Assembly (NCBI RefSeq): GCF_041737375.1
Contig: NZ_JBGSRV010000010.1
Span: forward strand, 1-64,000
DNA: 64,000 nucleotides
Reading direction: 5' to 3'
From: Vampirovibrio sp041737375
GTDB taxonomy: Bacteria > Cyanobacteriota > Vampirovibrionia > Vampirovibrionales > Vampirovibrionaceae
The position numbers and the translations under genes were made by a program. A model generated the notes under the pieces. That model had not been told where the DNA came from and ran no database searches. It saw nothing but the letters and a program-made list of their open reading frames with translations. Each line of letters opens with the position of its first letter. Position 1 is the first letter of the stretch. Positions 52,630-61,630 of this stretch are shown here, in pieces.

Positions 52630-52962
52630 GCCCAAAGCGCTGCTGAAAAAAATCGTAAATTTCCTTCGCTGGGCCGTTAACGCTATCAAAGCCATAATAA
52701 CAACAGAAACGATCTTGCACGAAGCAGTATTGATTGGGTGCTCACGATCGTTCCGGCGGGTATTTCAAGCGCCAGCTGATTTTGGCGAAAGCACTCGCTC
52801 AGCCCTTCGGTACAGGGCGCTGCCCTGCCCGCTCCATCAACGCTGTTTCCAAGGCCCTTGCCTGCCCTTTAAACACCTTTGTAGATATAGCTCCTCACCC
52901 CACACACCTTCAATTTTTGAGAGCGCCCCTGTGAGCGCTCTATTTCACAATGACGGAGGAGC
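52630..52962 (+). other. Gene-free leader of the phage module with two hairpins
   Basis: 333 bp without a credible gene; two overlapping frames (52715-52966 and 52734-52934) have no recognisable domain. CAGGGC-GCT-GCCCTG (52813-52827) and AGAGCGC/GCGCTCT (52920-52926 with 52935-52941, then ATTTC) are perfect hairpins; the second ends 21 bp before the portal start and could be a weak terminator or leader structure. No terminase fragment was recognised. Confidence 0.45.
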
Positions 52963-54732
52963 ATGATGTCGGAACCATCGTTAATATCGTCCACTCAAAC
53001 CTTGCTGGACGTGATTGGAGAGGAAGGGCAGCAAACGCTGGCCAAATCAATCAGCGGTGATTATACCCGCTGGAAACAATCCCGTTCCCGGCTGGAAAGC
53101 AAATGGCGGGAATGCTGGGAGGCCTACCTGTGCGACCCCAAATCGCTGTATGCGGAACTGGAAGAAAGGCAAGCCGATCGCAGTCAAATTGTGCGCCCTG
53201 TGCTTTATGAAGCGGTAGAGGCCATTCATGCCAACTTACTCAACGCTTTATTTCCGGCCAACGAACGCTTTTTTTCGGTGATTGGCAAAACCGAGCAAAA
53301 TCATCGACAAGCCGGGATGATTGAAGCGTTTTTACGCAGCAAGCTGGAAGAGGCCAGTTTCATTGAAAAATACGCCCTGTTTCTGAAGCAAGCCGTGATT
53401 ACAGGCAATACGGTGGCTGCCGTGCCATGGCGTCAAACCCGACAGACCAAGCAGGTTCACCAGCCCGTCCACCTGTTTGGGGTCACCGTAGGCACTCAAA
53501 AAATACTGCGGGAAACGCTGACTTATAACGGGCCTGATTTTGAAACCATCGATATGTTTGATTTCCTGATAGATCCAGACGCCACTGATTTTGAGCAAGC
53601 CAAGGTCATCCGCAAAGTGGATCGAGACTTACGGGAGCTAAAAGCCAATCCGGCTTACCACAACCTGACCCATTTAAAGCTGAAAACCCAAGAAGCTCAG
53701 GATATCAACGACAGCAATAAGCAGAGCCGTCGCAGGGCTTTTGGGCTGGATGAACCTTTGCCTACCGCCGATGAGAGCATGGAAAAAGTTAGCTTGCTGG
53801 AAGCATGGGGCGATTTCATCATTGGTGAAACCGTCTATAAAAATCATGTGTGCGTGGTGGCCAATCAGGATACGGTGATTCGCTTTGAGCCCAACCCCTA
53901 TGAATCGGGGATGAAGCCCTTTATTTTCACCACCTTTATTCCAGTGCCAAATGAAATTTACGGCATCGGGGCCATTGAAAAATCGTTGGGGCTGCAACAC
54001 GCCATTAATACGTTAACCAATCAAAAACTGGATGTGATCAACCTTTCCATCAACAGCCCTTTTACCTATTTAATTAACGATGACGTGTTCGATCCAGACA
54101 CCTTGATCACCCGGCCCGGTGCGCTGATTCCGGTGAAAAGCCACGACACCTTGCGACCCATTCAATACCTGAATAATTTTACGGTGGCCTTCACCGAAAT
54201 TGCGGACTTAAAAGCGGAAGCCCAAGAAGCCACTGGCGCTTTAAAATATTTTACAGGTGCCGATCAGGAATCTTCTCGCACAGCCACCGAGGTGAGCGCT
54301 TTGGTGCAAGGCGGCACTCAAAAATTCTCGTCGTTTCTGGCCCATCTGGAACACACCTCGCTGGAACCTTTTTTGCGAATGGTGCTGGAAAATGCCCGGC
54401 AATTTACCGGCAAACCCGAAAACCTCCGTATTTGCGAACAAAATGGCGATGTTTCGTTTCAAAAAATTCAGCCTGAAACGCTTAAAACCTGCGATTGTCA
54501 GTTTCGGATTGATGGCTCGCGAAGCCTGCTTAATAAAGAGCAGGAACTGAAATCCATCACCGCTTTTCTGCGATTGGTAGAAAGCAGTCCGGCACTTCGG
54601 GAACAAGTCAACTGGCTGGCCTTGTACAAGAAAATTTATCGTCGGCTGGGTTTCAATGATGAGGGCGAAATTTTTACGGCCTCCGCTCAGCAAGCCATCC
54701 CAAGCCCAGCCCCACAGGAGGTTTTTGAATGA
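52963..54732 (+). CDS. Phage portal (head-tail connector) protein
   Basis: 589 aa from the first of two ATGs (GGAGG upstream). Podovirus-type portal: a helical start rich in charged residues (SRLESKWRECWEAYL), a region resembling P22/T7-type portals (FIPVPNEIYGIGAIEKSLGLQHAINTL), the helical SRTATEVSALVQGG segment and a C-terminal helical part. Twelve copies would form the ring at one capsid vertex through which DNA passes. It overlaps the next gene by 4 nt. A terminase would normally come before it and is not seen. Confidence 0.82.
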   Translation: MMSEPSLISSTQTLLDVIGEEGQQTLAKSISGDYTRWKQSRSRLESKWRECWEAYLCDPKSLYAELEERQADRSQIVRPVLYEAVEAIHANLLNALFPANERFFSVIGKTEQNHRQAGMIEAFLRSKLEEASFIEKYALFLKQAVITGNTVAAVPWRQTRQTKQVHQPVHLFGVTVGTQKILRETLTYNGPDFETIDMFDFLIDPDATDFEQAKVIRKVDRDLRELKANPAYHNLTHLKLKTQEAQDINDSNKQSRRRAFGLDEPLPTADESMEKVSLLEAWGDFIIGETVYKNHVCVVANQDTVIRFEPNPYESGMKPFIFTTFIPVPNEIYGIGAIEKSLGLQHAINTLTNQKLDVINLSINSPFTYLINDDVFDPDTLITRPGALIPVKSHDTLRPIQYLNNFTVAFTEIADLKAEAQEATGALKYFTGADQESSRTATEVSALVQGGTQKFSSFLAHLEHTSLEPFLRMVLENARQFTGKPENLRICEQNGDVSFQKIQPETLKTCDCQFRIDGSRSLLNKEQELKSITAFLRLVESSPALREQVNWLALYKKIYRRLGFNDEGEIFTASAQQAIPSPAPQEVFE

Positions 54733-55010
54733 GTACCTATAAGCAGCTTGGCCTGAAAGAAAAGGCCACTTTGTTTACGGATTTAATCCGTGAGCCGGGT
54801 TGGGAATTATTGCAAAGCGCTTTTCGACCCGAGTTACGAACCCGGATTACCGATACCGACGCCAAGGAAGCCTTCTTGTACGAAGCCATTCGGGCGCAAG
54901 TGATGCAGGAAATTTTTTCCACCCCCTTGCTCATCATTCAACAAGCCGAGCGGGAATGGGCGCGAAAGCAATTTCATACCGACCCATCCAGCACCGAGCT
55001 GAATGACTAA
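54729..55010 (+). CDS. Small phage protein downstream of portal
   Basis: 93 aa, start AGGAGGT then ATG, overlapping the portal stop by 4 nt. Helical and charged; not recognised. Its place between portal and scaffold suggests a head assembly or DNA-handling accessory, inferred from order only. Confidence 0.6.
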   Translation: MSTYKQLGLKEKATLFTDLIREPGWELLQSAFRPELRTRITDTDAKEAFLYEAIRAQVMQEIFSTPLLIIQQAEREWARKQFHTDPSSTELND

Positions 55011-55079
55011 CACCCCGAAGTCCACTTATATTCTGGCCTCAAATAATTTCGTGAAAATAGAAATAAAAAAGGAGGAATC

Positions 55080-55682
55080 ATGTCCCAGCCAAAGCCCGAA
55101 GTAATCCCGGCCAGTCACTCGATGAGCCAACCATTGCCGCCTATGGCATCACCCCCCGAAACAACCGATATTGAGAGCCTGGCACCCGCTCAGGCCCTGG
55201 AACTATTGATTGCCGATCCCTTTGCCTTTGTACGGCAAATTGTGGCGGATGCGGCTCAAACCCATCTGGCGGATTTAAAAGAAGAGGCTGAACTGAAAAG
55301 CGCGCTGAATGCTTTTCGCAAAAAATCCCCGGAATTCAAGCGCTTTGAGCCGTTCATCCTGCAAGAAGTGGTAACGCTGTTGCGGGAAGATCCCGAGGGT
55401 GGAACGGCCAGCTGGGAGGAATTAATCGAGCAAGGCATGGCTCTGTTTCAGCAAAAATTTCAGGCCACCTTGCAAGCCCAACAGGATGAGGCCCTTGAAG
55501 CCGGTGAAACCGGAAAACAATCGCGATTACAAGCACCTCATATCGAGGCGGCTGGCAAGCGGGCCATGCCCACCATGCCATCCAGTTTTACCCGCCAACA
55601 AATCGCGGGCATGAGCATGGGTGAATTTCTGAAAAACGAAGCCGCCATTAACGAAGCGATGAAAAACAACCGGGTTCGGTAA
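55080..55682 (+). CDS. Putative capsid scaffolding protein
   Basis: 200 aa with a strong AGGAGG site. Pro-rich first 35 residues, then helical, highly charged and low in aromatics (LKEEAELKSALNAFRKKSPEF, QQKFQATLQAQQDEALEAGE), a basic C-terminus. Position directly before the major capsid gene and the character of the sequence fit a scaffold. No sequence motif proves it. A protease was not seen. Confidence 0.6.
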   Translation: MSQPKPEVIPASHSMSQPLPPMASPPETTDIESLAPAQALELLIADPFAFVRQIVADAAQTHLADLKEEAELKSALNAFRKKSPEFKRFEPFILQEVVTLLREDPEGGTASWEELIEQGMALFQQKFQATLQAQQDEALEAGETGKQSRLQAPHIEAAGKRAMPTMPSSFTRQQIAGMSMGEFLKNEAAINEAMKNNRVR

Positions 55683-55707
55683 TAGTACGGATCATTTTTT
55701 GAAAAAG

Positions 55708-55737
55708 GCTGTCCCACAGGCATAGGGCGGCTTTTTT
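55708..55737 (+). terminator. Hairpin with T-run before the capsid gene
   Basis: GCTGTCC/GGGCGGC (55708-55714 with 55725-55731, two G-T pairs), 10-nt loop, then six T. It lies between scaffold and capsid, so would act as an attenuator or RNA-stability element unless a promoter follows; none was seen. Confidence 0.55.
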
Positions 55738-55774
55738 ATTGCCTTTTTTTAACAACTGAAAGGAGCACAACCTT

Positions 55775-56611
55775 ATGGCAACCGCTAACTTCATTCCAGA
55801 AATCTGGAGCAAAAAACTACTCAAAATTTTTGATAAAACCGTGGTTATGGCCAACCTGGTGAATAAAGATTTTGAAGGCGAAATCAACAACGCCGGAGAC
55901 GTGGTTCATGTTCGCACCTTTGGCGATGTAACCGTCAATAACTACACTCGGGACATGACCATTTCCTTCCAGAATTTAACCGATCCCATGGTGGATTTGC
56001 TGATTGATCAGCAAAAATACTTCGCCTTTAAAGTGGATGATTTGGATAAAGCCCAGGCCAACGTGGGTATTCTGGAAGGGTACGCAGGACGGGCGGCCAT
56101 CGCCATTCGAGATGTGGTGGATTCTCGCCTGATTGGACACTATACCGATGTGGACGCTGGCAATGTTATTGGCACCGATGTGGCTCCCATTGCGTTAACC
56201 AGCGCCAACATTTATAGCTACATCACCCAGCTGGCCGAAAAACTGGATAACAACAACATCCCCCAGGAAAGTCGCCACTTGGTGATTACCCCCAAGTTCA
56301 AAACCATGTTGCTGCAATCCGATGAGTTCACCCGTGCCACCTCACTGGGCGATAACGTGATTCAAAATGGTTACATTGGCAATGTGGCCGGTTTTGGTGT
56401 GCACGTTACCACCAATAATCCAGCGGTGGGCAGCGTGGTCAATTTGTTGGCCTTCACCAACGATTTTATCAGTTTTGCCAGCCAGGTCAGCAAAATTGAA
56501 AACGTACGCCCTTACAACATGTTTGCCGATGCGGTGAAAGGGCTCTATTTGTATGGCTCCAAAGTAATGCTGCCCAAAGCGGGCGCAGTGCTGAAAGCCT
56601 CCAACGCCTAA
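55775..56611 (+). CDS. Major capsid protein (P22/T7-like coat family)
   Basis: 278 aa with an AAAGGAG site. The opening MATANFIPEIWSKKLLKIFDKTVVMANLVNKDFEGEI and the GDVVHVRTFGDVTVNNY stretch, the FKVDDLDKAQAN segment and the C-terminal KGLYLYGSKVMLPKAGAVLK match short phage major capsid proteins with an HK97 fold, of the kind found with podovirus-type portals. There is no cleavable N-terminal delta domain. It should be the most abundant virion protein; flanking hairpins may isolate its message. Confidence 0.85.
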   Translation: MATANFIPEIWSKKLLKIFDKTVVMANLVNKDFEGEINNAGDVVHVRTFGDVTVNNYTRDMTISFQNLTDPMVDLLIDQQKYFAFKVDDLDKAQANVGILEGYAGRAAIAIRDVVDSRLIGHYTDVDAGNVIGTDVAPIALTSANIYSYITQLAEKLDNNNIPQESRHLVITPKFKTMLLQSDEFTRATSLGDNVIQNGYIGNVAGFGVHVTTNNPAVGSVVNLLAFTNDFISFASQVSKIENVRPYNMFADAVKGLYLYGSKVMLPKAGAVLKASNA

Positions 56612-56655
56612 GCCAACGTTATCTCAAACACACTCTCTCCCTAACTCAACTCCAC

Positions 56656-56698
56656 CGGGGCGATGGCATGCCATGTGCCATTGCCCCGTTCTCTTTCA
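56656..56698 (+). terminator. Strong hairpin after the major capsid gene
   Basis: CGGGGCGATGGCA/TGCCATTGCCCCG, a 13-bp stem with one G-T pair (56656-56668 with 56676-56688) and a 7-nt loop, then TTCTCTTTC. Partial terminators after a capsid gene are common in phages. Confidence 0.7.
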
Positions 56699-56732
56699 TC
56701 GATACTGCTTTCATCAATGCCAGGAGGTTTTC

Positions 56733-56954
56733 ATGAATTTACCATTCGACCCTGCGGAACCAGACTCAACAACCGAAGTGGATATTTATTCGGAACAGGC
56801 CCTATGGCTTTGTGAAAACCCAAAAACCCGGTTTAAAACCAAAATTCACGGCGCACTGGCTCAAATTTTAAAAAAATATCCGGGCGATTATCGATTGAAA
56901 TTACTCAAAATTAAAGGAGCGCAACATGAGCACACTCCTGCAACTGGTGAATGA
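56733..56954 (+). CDS. Small phage protein before the adaptor
   Basis: 73 aa from the ATG at 56733 with AGGAGG 7 nt upstream. Acidic first third (PFDPAEPDSTTEVDIY), then a basic helical part (KTRFKTKIHGALAQILKKYP). Its last 29 nt overlap the adaptor gene. Not recognised. Confidence 0.6.
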   Translation: MNLPFDPAEPDSTTEVDIYSEQALWLCENPKTRFKTKIHGALAQILKKYPGDYRLKLLKIKGAQHEHTPATGE

Positions 56955-57570
56955 GGTTCTGCGGCGGACAGGACAACAGGAAGCCACCACGCTGCTCAAC
57001 GCCCAAACACCGATCATTCAAACCGTGGATTTTTTAAACGATACCTATTTTGAAATGCTGCAAAGACTCAAGGTTCGACGACTCACCCAATCTAACAGCT
57101 TGATGACCGTGGCAGGGCAAGCGACCTACACCCTGGATGCCAACGTAGACCTTGACGCCCTGCTGCCTGATTCCGTGAGGGATGCCAGCAACGCCACACC
57201 CCTGCCAGAGATCAGCTCAACCTATGCCATTGAGCTGGGAGAAAACGCTTCTGGCAAGCCCCAATATTTTTACAGAAACGGCAGCCAACTGCATTTATAC
57301 CCTGTACCCGATGGGGTTTACACCATTGATTATCAAGCCCAGATCAAACCCCAAACCCTCAGCCAAAATAGCGATATCACCGCTTTACCTGTCAGTTGGG
57401 AAAAAGTATTGATTATGGGCGCACAGGCCCGTTTAGAAAAATTTTTAGGAGAGCCTGCCAGCGAAACCTACCTGCTGTATCGAGATGGCCTGCTGCAACT
57501 CAAAAGTTTAGCTCCCCGTAAACCGGGCTACCGAATGAAAGGATTTTACCGGGGGGCGCGCTCTGTTTAA
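56926..57570 (+). CDS. Phage head-tail adaptor (tail tubular protein A-like)
   Basis: 214 aa. Starts with a helix typical of short-tail adaptors (LLQLVNEVLRRTGQQEATTL) and is followed by YFEMLQRLKVRRLTQ, a beta-rich centre with PQYFYRNGSQLHLYPVPDG, and a C-terminal helix (LEKFLGEPASETYLLY). This layout is that of adaptor proteins that join the portal to the tail nozzle in podoviruses. It overlaps the small gene before it by 29 nt. Confidence 0.7.
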   Translation: MSTLLQLVNEVLRRTGQQEATTLLNAQTPIIQTVDFLNDTYFEMLQRLKVRRLTQSNSLMTVAGQATYTLDANVDLDALLPDSVRDASNATPLPEISSTYAIELGENASGKPQYFYRNGSQLHLYPVPDGVYTIDYQAQIKPQTLSQNSDITALPVSWEKVLIMGAQARLEKFLGEPASETYLLYRDGLLQLKSLAPRKPGYRMKGFYRGARSV

Positions 57571-57615
57571 AACAAATTTCACCCAGCGCCAATAGCCGGA
57601 TGGAAGGAATGATTT

Positions 57616-59154
57616 ATGCGTACTTTTCAATTTTTCGACAACTCGGGCGGGATGAACCTGAAGGCCAACGACCTCACCCTGAAAGACGGGGAAGCGGAAG
57701 AAATTATCAATTTACACGCCACCACCCAAGGCAGTTGGTCCAGTGATAACGCAGGTTACGTCCAGCTCAACACCACCCCTTTGGCGGGAGGGCAGCCTAT
57801 TACCAGCTTATATGATTATAAAAACCTGACCGGCCAGAGTTTTTTAATGGCCGTGGCCCACGACAGCCTGTTTACCTTTAACGTAATCACCGGGGAAGCC
57901 ACGTTAATTTACGACGAGCTAACCCCCAACCGGCCCATGAATTTTGTCACCTTTCAGGGGTTGCTGATTGGCTGTAACGGAACCGATAATCCCATTAAAT
58001 GGGATGGCATCAACCCGGTTGAACTGTTAGAAAACTGGCCACCCGATGTCTCCTCTATTTCTCCTGGCAATCCTTCTATCGCCGAAAATTACTCAAACCG
58101 GGTGGTCTTCTCTGGCGATGCCAACAACCCCTCCCTCATCTATATTTCGGAACTGGAAAACGCCGAAAATTTCGATCCAGATGCCTGGTCAGACTCACCG
58201 GGGGCCATTCAAATTTCTCCGGGTGATGGTGAAAAAATTACCGCCCTGAAAACCCTGTTTTTGCCCTTGCTGAATGAAGAAGTACTGGTCATCTTCAAGG
58301 AACGCTCCACCTACGTGCTATCCGGTGTGGATATCGATACGTTCGCCGTTCAAAAAGTATCCGATGAATTTGGGGCGGTCAATCAACGCAGTTTGGTGTT
58401 GATTGGGAACGAATTGATGTTTCTTTCCCCAGAGGGAGTCACCTCACTGTCCACCGCCACCGCCCAGGGCAATATCACCACCAACTTTTTATCCAGCCGT
58501 ATCCAAACCCAAATCACAAACCTGAATCGTAGCCAGCTTACCAGCAGCTTTGCCGTTCACCTCAGAAACCGGCAGGAAGTATGGTGGTTTGTAGCCGAAG
58601 GAATCGCCACACAAAACCAGACCGTACTGGTTTACAACTACGGCATTAACCGGGCCTGGAGCAAGCGCCAAGGCATTGTGGGCAACTGTGGTGCGGTTCT
58701 GGACGGAAAACTCTACACCGGCAATTATGAAGGCATGGTTCAACAGCAATTAAAGGGCAATAGCTACAACGGTCAACCCATCCCGTGGCTTTACCGAAGC
58801 GGCTTTCACGACTTGGGCAATCCTCGACTGCGAAAGCGGGTGAAGGACATACAACTGTTCCTGAAGCAGATTTCCAGAGTGGATGTCACCGTGAACATGT
58901 ACTGGAATTTGCGGCGTGGTTCTCAAAACAGAGAAAGCAGAACCTGCACGGTGATCCCCGATAGCGCCAGTATCACTTACGGAGAGGCTTCTTACGGGCA
59001 AGATTATTACAATCAGGCCGGAACCTCCAGTTTTACCGTCATTCCGGCAGGCTCTGGCCAGTATTTTCAAATGGAATTAAAAGGCAGTGAAATTAACAGC
59101 CCGGTAGACATTAAGGGCTGGACCATTACCGTGATCAATGGAGGAATGCGCTAA
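57616..59154 (+). CDS. Phage tail nozzle / stabilisation protein (P22 gp10-like)
   Basis: 512 aa, rich in beta strands. FFDNSGGMNLKANDLTLKDGEAEEIINLHA at the start, FVTFQGLLIGCNGTDNPIKWDG, NRVVFSGDANNPSLIYIS, LVIFKERSTYVLSG, and the closing beta part are typical of the packaged-DNA stabilisation or tail-hub beta-propeller proteins of short-tailed phages. It follows the adaptor by 45 bp and precedes the fibre by 0 bp. Confidence 0.78.
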   Translation: MRTFQFFDNSGGMNLKANDLTLKDGEAEEIINLHATTQGSWSSDNAGYVQLNTTPLAGGQPITSLYDYKNLTGQSFLMAVAHDSLFTFNVITGEATLIYDELTPNRPMNFVTFQGLLIGCNGTDNPIKWDGINPVELLENWPPDVSSISPGNPSIAENYSNRVVFSGDANNPSLIYISELENAENFDPDAWSDSPGAIQISPGDGEKITALKTLFLPLLNEEVLVIFKERSTYVLSGVDIDTFAVQKVSDEFGAVNQRSLVLIGNELMFLSPEGVTSLSTATAQGNITTNFLSSRIQTQITNLNRSQLTSSFAVHLRNRQEVWWFVAEGIATQNQTVLVYNYGINRAWSKRQGIVGNCGAVLDGKLYTGNYEGMVQQQLKGNSYNGQPIPWLYRSGFHDLGNPRLRKRVKDIQLFLKQISRVDVTVNMYWNLRRGSQNRESRTCTVIPDSASITYGEASYGQDYYNQAGTSSFTVIPAGSGQYFQMELKGSEINSPVDIKGWTITVINGGMR

Positions 59155-60312
59155 ATGTCACAGATATTCCGGCTGAAAGATGCCGAAATTGCCAATGGAA
59201 ACCTGATCAATGCGGATGACATTGATGCGGAACTCAATCAGCTGGTTGCGGAGTCCAACGGTCAGGATACCCGACTGGGCAGCCTGGAATCGGGCAATAT
59301 GACCATTGCTGGCACCAAAAGTTTTTCAGCGACCCTCAAGGCCGACACCATCGAGGAGCGCAGCGCGGATGCGGGTGTGAGCATTGAAACCATCACCCTC
59401 AAAGATGGTTCTGTCCGATTGGCCCAGAAACCGGGCTTTGTGGGCAGTACCAATGGAGAAATCGGGTATGATTCCACCGCCCATGTATTTCGGGTGCAAG
59501 TAAACAACCTTGCCAAATACCTCATTCATGAAGGGAATCCGGTTTTGCATAAAAACGGGGTTTCGGGCAAGGTACCCGTATACAACAACAGCAGCAGCCT
59601 TCAATTAAAAGCAGGCTTATGCGCCCGAAATTCAACCAACGCAACTGACATAGAAATTGCGGCGGACATCACCCTGACCCTGAACAGCAATGGCTTGAAT
59701 GGCCTGGATACCGGCACCAAAGCGGCCAGCACCTGGTACTTTGTGTACCTGATTAAAAATAGCGCTGATGGGACAACCGGCGCCCTGTTTTCCACCACCA
59801 ATGAAGCCAGCAGCGGATCGATTACACTCCCCACCGGCTACGATCTCAAGCGGCAACTGGCCTTGGCGGTGCGAACGGATGACAGTAGCGACATCATGCC
59901 GTTTTACATTCCCGGCGGTTGGCCCACTCGAACCCAGGTTCGTTACCGGTTCGCCATCGCTCCGGTCAATCAAACGCCCGTAGCCGGTCAACCCAACGTG
60001 CTGGATGGCGGTACTGCCGCTAGCTACAACGATGTCTCTCTGGCCAATTATGTGCCGCCCATTGCCACACTGGCCATTTTAAGAGGCGGCATTTACCAGA
60101 TTTCCAGCGCTGGCCGGATTGGCTACATTCGTAAAAAAGGGGCCAGTGTGGAGGAATTTGTCGTGGCAAACCCCACCGGCCGCACCGTTACCGAATATGA
60201 GGCGGAGATCGTGGAAACCGATGCCAACCAGATTATTCAGTACAAAATGAGCGACGCTTTAAGCGGCATGGATTTAAACGTGGCAGGCTACATTGTAACC
60301 GAGGTTATTTAG
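59155..60312 (+). CDS. Phage tail fibre-like protein
   Basis: 385 aa, start ATG directly after the nozzle stop. N-terminal IFRLKDAEIANGNLINADDIDAELNQLVAE resembles the attachment end of T7-type fibres. A coiled or beta-repeat middle (LGSLESGNMTIAGTKSFSATLKAD) follows, then a beta-rich C-terminal part. No chaperone peptidase or known receptor domain is seen. It should determine host binding; at 385 aa the fibre is short. Confidence 0.68.
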   Translation: MSQIFRLKDAEIANGNLINADDIDAELNQLVAESNGQDTRLGSLESGNMTIAGTKSFSATLKADTIEERSADAGVSIETITLKDGSVRLAQKPGFVGSTNGEIGYDSTAHVFRVQVNNLAKYLIHEGNPVLHKNGVSGKVPVYNNSSSLQLKAGLCARNSTNATDIEIAADITLTLNSNGLNGLDTGTKAASTWYFVYLIKNSADGTTGALFSTTNEASSGSITLPTGYDLKRQLALAVRTDDSSDIMPFYIPGGWPTRTQVRYRFAIAPVNQTPVAGQPNVLDGGTAASYNDVSLANYVPPIATLAILRGGIYQISSAGRIGYIRKKGASVEEFVVANPTGRTVTEYEAEIVETDANQIIQYKMSDALSGMDLNVAGYIVTEVI

Positions 60313-60313
60313 C

Positions 60314-60664
60314 ATGAAATTTTATTTACTACGGCACGATGGCACCGTGAGCGATTGTGGCGACTACCCCGAGCAACCCGCCGATCGCATGGAAGGGACG
60401 TGGCAAACGGGATCGCCACCCGCAAACAGCCCAGAACTTCAACCCATTACAGAGCGGTTGCGACAAGCTTTTGAAGGGGAACTACCCCCCGAAGCGCAGG
60501 CTGATTTGGCCCCACTGAAAGCGGCAGTAAAAATGGAGTTGGAACAAAACCGCCCTGAAATTGCCCGATTAATTATTGAGCGGGCCACCATTCCATTGGA
60601 GCTGGAAACCGTTCGCAATGGCTTGCTTCAGCTGCTAACCAGCGCCAGCCCTCCAGAAAGTTAG
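60314..60664 (+). CDS. Small phage protein after the fibre
   Basis: 116 aa. Not recognised. N-terminal YLLRHDGTVSDCGDYPEQPADR then a helical, charged second half (PEAQADLAPLKAAVKMELEQ, IARLIIERATIPLELET). It starts 2 bp after the fibre stop; a fibre assembly factor is one idea, resting only on position. Confidence 0.55.
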   Translation: MKFYLLRHDGTVSDCGDYPEQPADRMEGTWQTGSPPANSPELQPITERLRQAFEGELPPEAQADLAPLKAAVKMELEQNRPEIARLIIERATIPLELETVRNGLLQLLTSASPPES

Positions 60665-60666
60665 AG

Positions 60667-60957
60667 ATGGAACTATTTTCACAGGTTCGACAATATGTGG
60701 TACCGGCGCTCATATCCTTTGTCACAGTCAGTTTGTTGAAACTGGGAATTTTTGTGACCCCGGTGGAACTGGAGCAATCGCTGCGACACATGGAAAATTC
60801 GATTCGCGCCGAATACGCCACCCGACAGGATGTGGAGGACATTAAAATTTTACTGAATCGACTGGATTTTCAGCTCAATAAAATTGATGACCGCCTGAAC
60901 AGTCACCCCCTGAACACGCAAAACCCCAACCATCACACAGGGAGAAATCATGACTGA
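60667..60957 (+). CDS. Holin-like small membrane protein
   Basis: 96 aa, with one hydrophobic helix near the start (about 11-30, VVPALISFVTVSLLKLGIFV) and a hydrophilic coiled-coil tail (LRHMENSIRAEYATRQDVEDI, KILLNRLDFQLNKIDDRL). This layout fits single-pass holins or phage membrane accessory proteins. It overlaps the endolysin gene by 8 nt, the usual arrangement in lysis cassettes. Confidence 0.6.
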   Translation: MELFSQVRQYVVPALISFVTVSLLKLGIFVTPVELEQSLRHMENSIRAEYATRQDVEDIKILLNRLDFQLNKIDDRLNSHPLNTQNPNHHTGRNHD

Positions 60958-61324
60958 AGATCGCCGGAACATAGCGCTCACCCCTCATTTTAAACTGTCG
61001 GAATTTTTACGAAAGGAAGACCCCATGCCTGCAGCTGGAGTCCTCCAGAATATTGAACGGCTGGCCAACCGACTGCAAGTAATCCGTGAGGTTTTCAACC
61101 GCCCCATTCTCATCAATTCGGGCTACCGGAGCAAAGCCCATAATCAGGCCGTGGGCGGCGCTTCGCACAGTCAACATCTGGACGGGCTGGCGGCAGACAT
61201 TGTGGTGGCAGGCGTTCCAGCCAAAACAGTTCAGCAATTTCTGCAAAACTGGTCGGGTGGCATGGGCTGCTATCAGTACTATACGCACCTGGACATTCGC
61301 CCTGAAAAAGCACGATGGACTTAA
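60950..61324 (+). CDS. Peptidase M15A-type endolysin
   Basis: 124 aa, GGGAG upstream. D-Ala-D-Ala carboxypeptidase-like peptidoglycan hydrolase with the M15 zinc site: INSGYRSKAHNQAVGG, SQHLDGLAADI (first His and Asp ligands) and the third ligand in YYTHLDIRPEKARW. No signal peptide, so export depends on a holin. The family is common in phage lysis modules but also in cell-wall recycling; the neighbours favour lysis. Confidence 0.85.
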   Translation: MTEDRRNIALTPHFKLSEFLRKEDPMPAAGVLQNIERLANRLQVIREVFNRPILINSGYRSKAHNQAVGGASHSQHLDGLAADIVVAGVPAKTVQQFLQNWSGGMGCYQYYTHLDIRPEKARWT

Positions 61325-61621
61325 ATGATGAACTTAAACCAAGCACTTCAATCGAAAGGAAAGATGATGCTAAAAAAAGCGTTACACTTAATCGCCAAGC
61401 TAAGTTTAGGCAAAGAAATGGCCTTGGCCCTGAGCATTTTGAATTTACTAACCCCACTCATCGGACGGCTCAAAGGGCTGGATGTGGCCCGCATGGTTTA
61501 CGCCCAACTGCCCGCCCACTGGAAATTTCCTGATGGCCCCGCCACCGAGGATGAGTTTTTAGAGGCCATTCAATCCGGCCAGCTCTTTTTGGGCAAGGTT
61601 CAAGCGTTGACTCGGCATTAA
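61325..61621 (+). CDS. Small protein ending the phage module
   Basis: 98 aa from the ATG at 61325, directly after the endolysin stop; a start at 61364 (with AAAGGAAAG close before it) would leave 85 aa. It has a basic amphipathic first part and a moderately hydrophobic segment (about 34-51, ALALSILNLLTPLIG), then an acidic end. It may be a membrane-active lysis accessory; unrecognised otherwise. The strong terminator follows 10 bp later. Confidence 0.55.
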   Translation: MMNLNQALQSKGKMMLKKALHLIAKLSLGKEMALALSILNLLTPLIGRLKGLDVARMVYAQLPAHWKFPDGPATEDEFLEAIQSGQLFLGKVQALTRH

Positions 61622-61630
61622 AGTTTCAGT

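Noticed and set aside
52715..52966. Possible terminase small subunit before the portal
   Set aside because: The two frames here have no helix-turn-helix or other terminase-like feature, and the reading is arginine/proline-rich noise.
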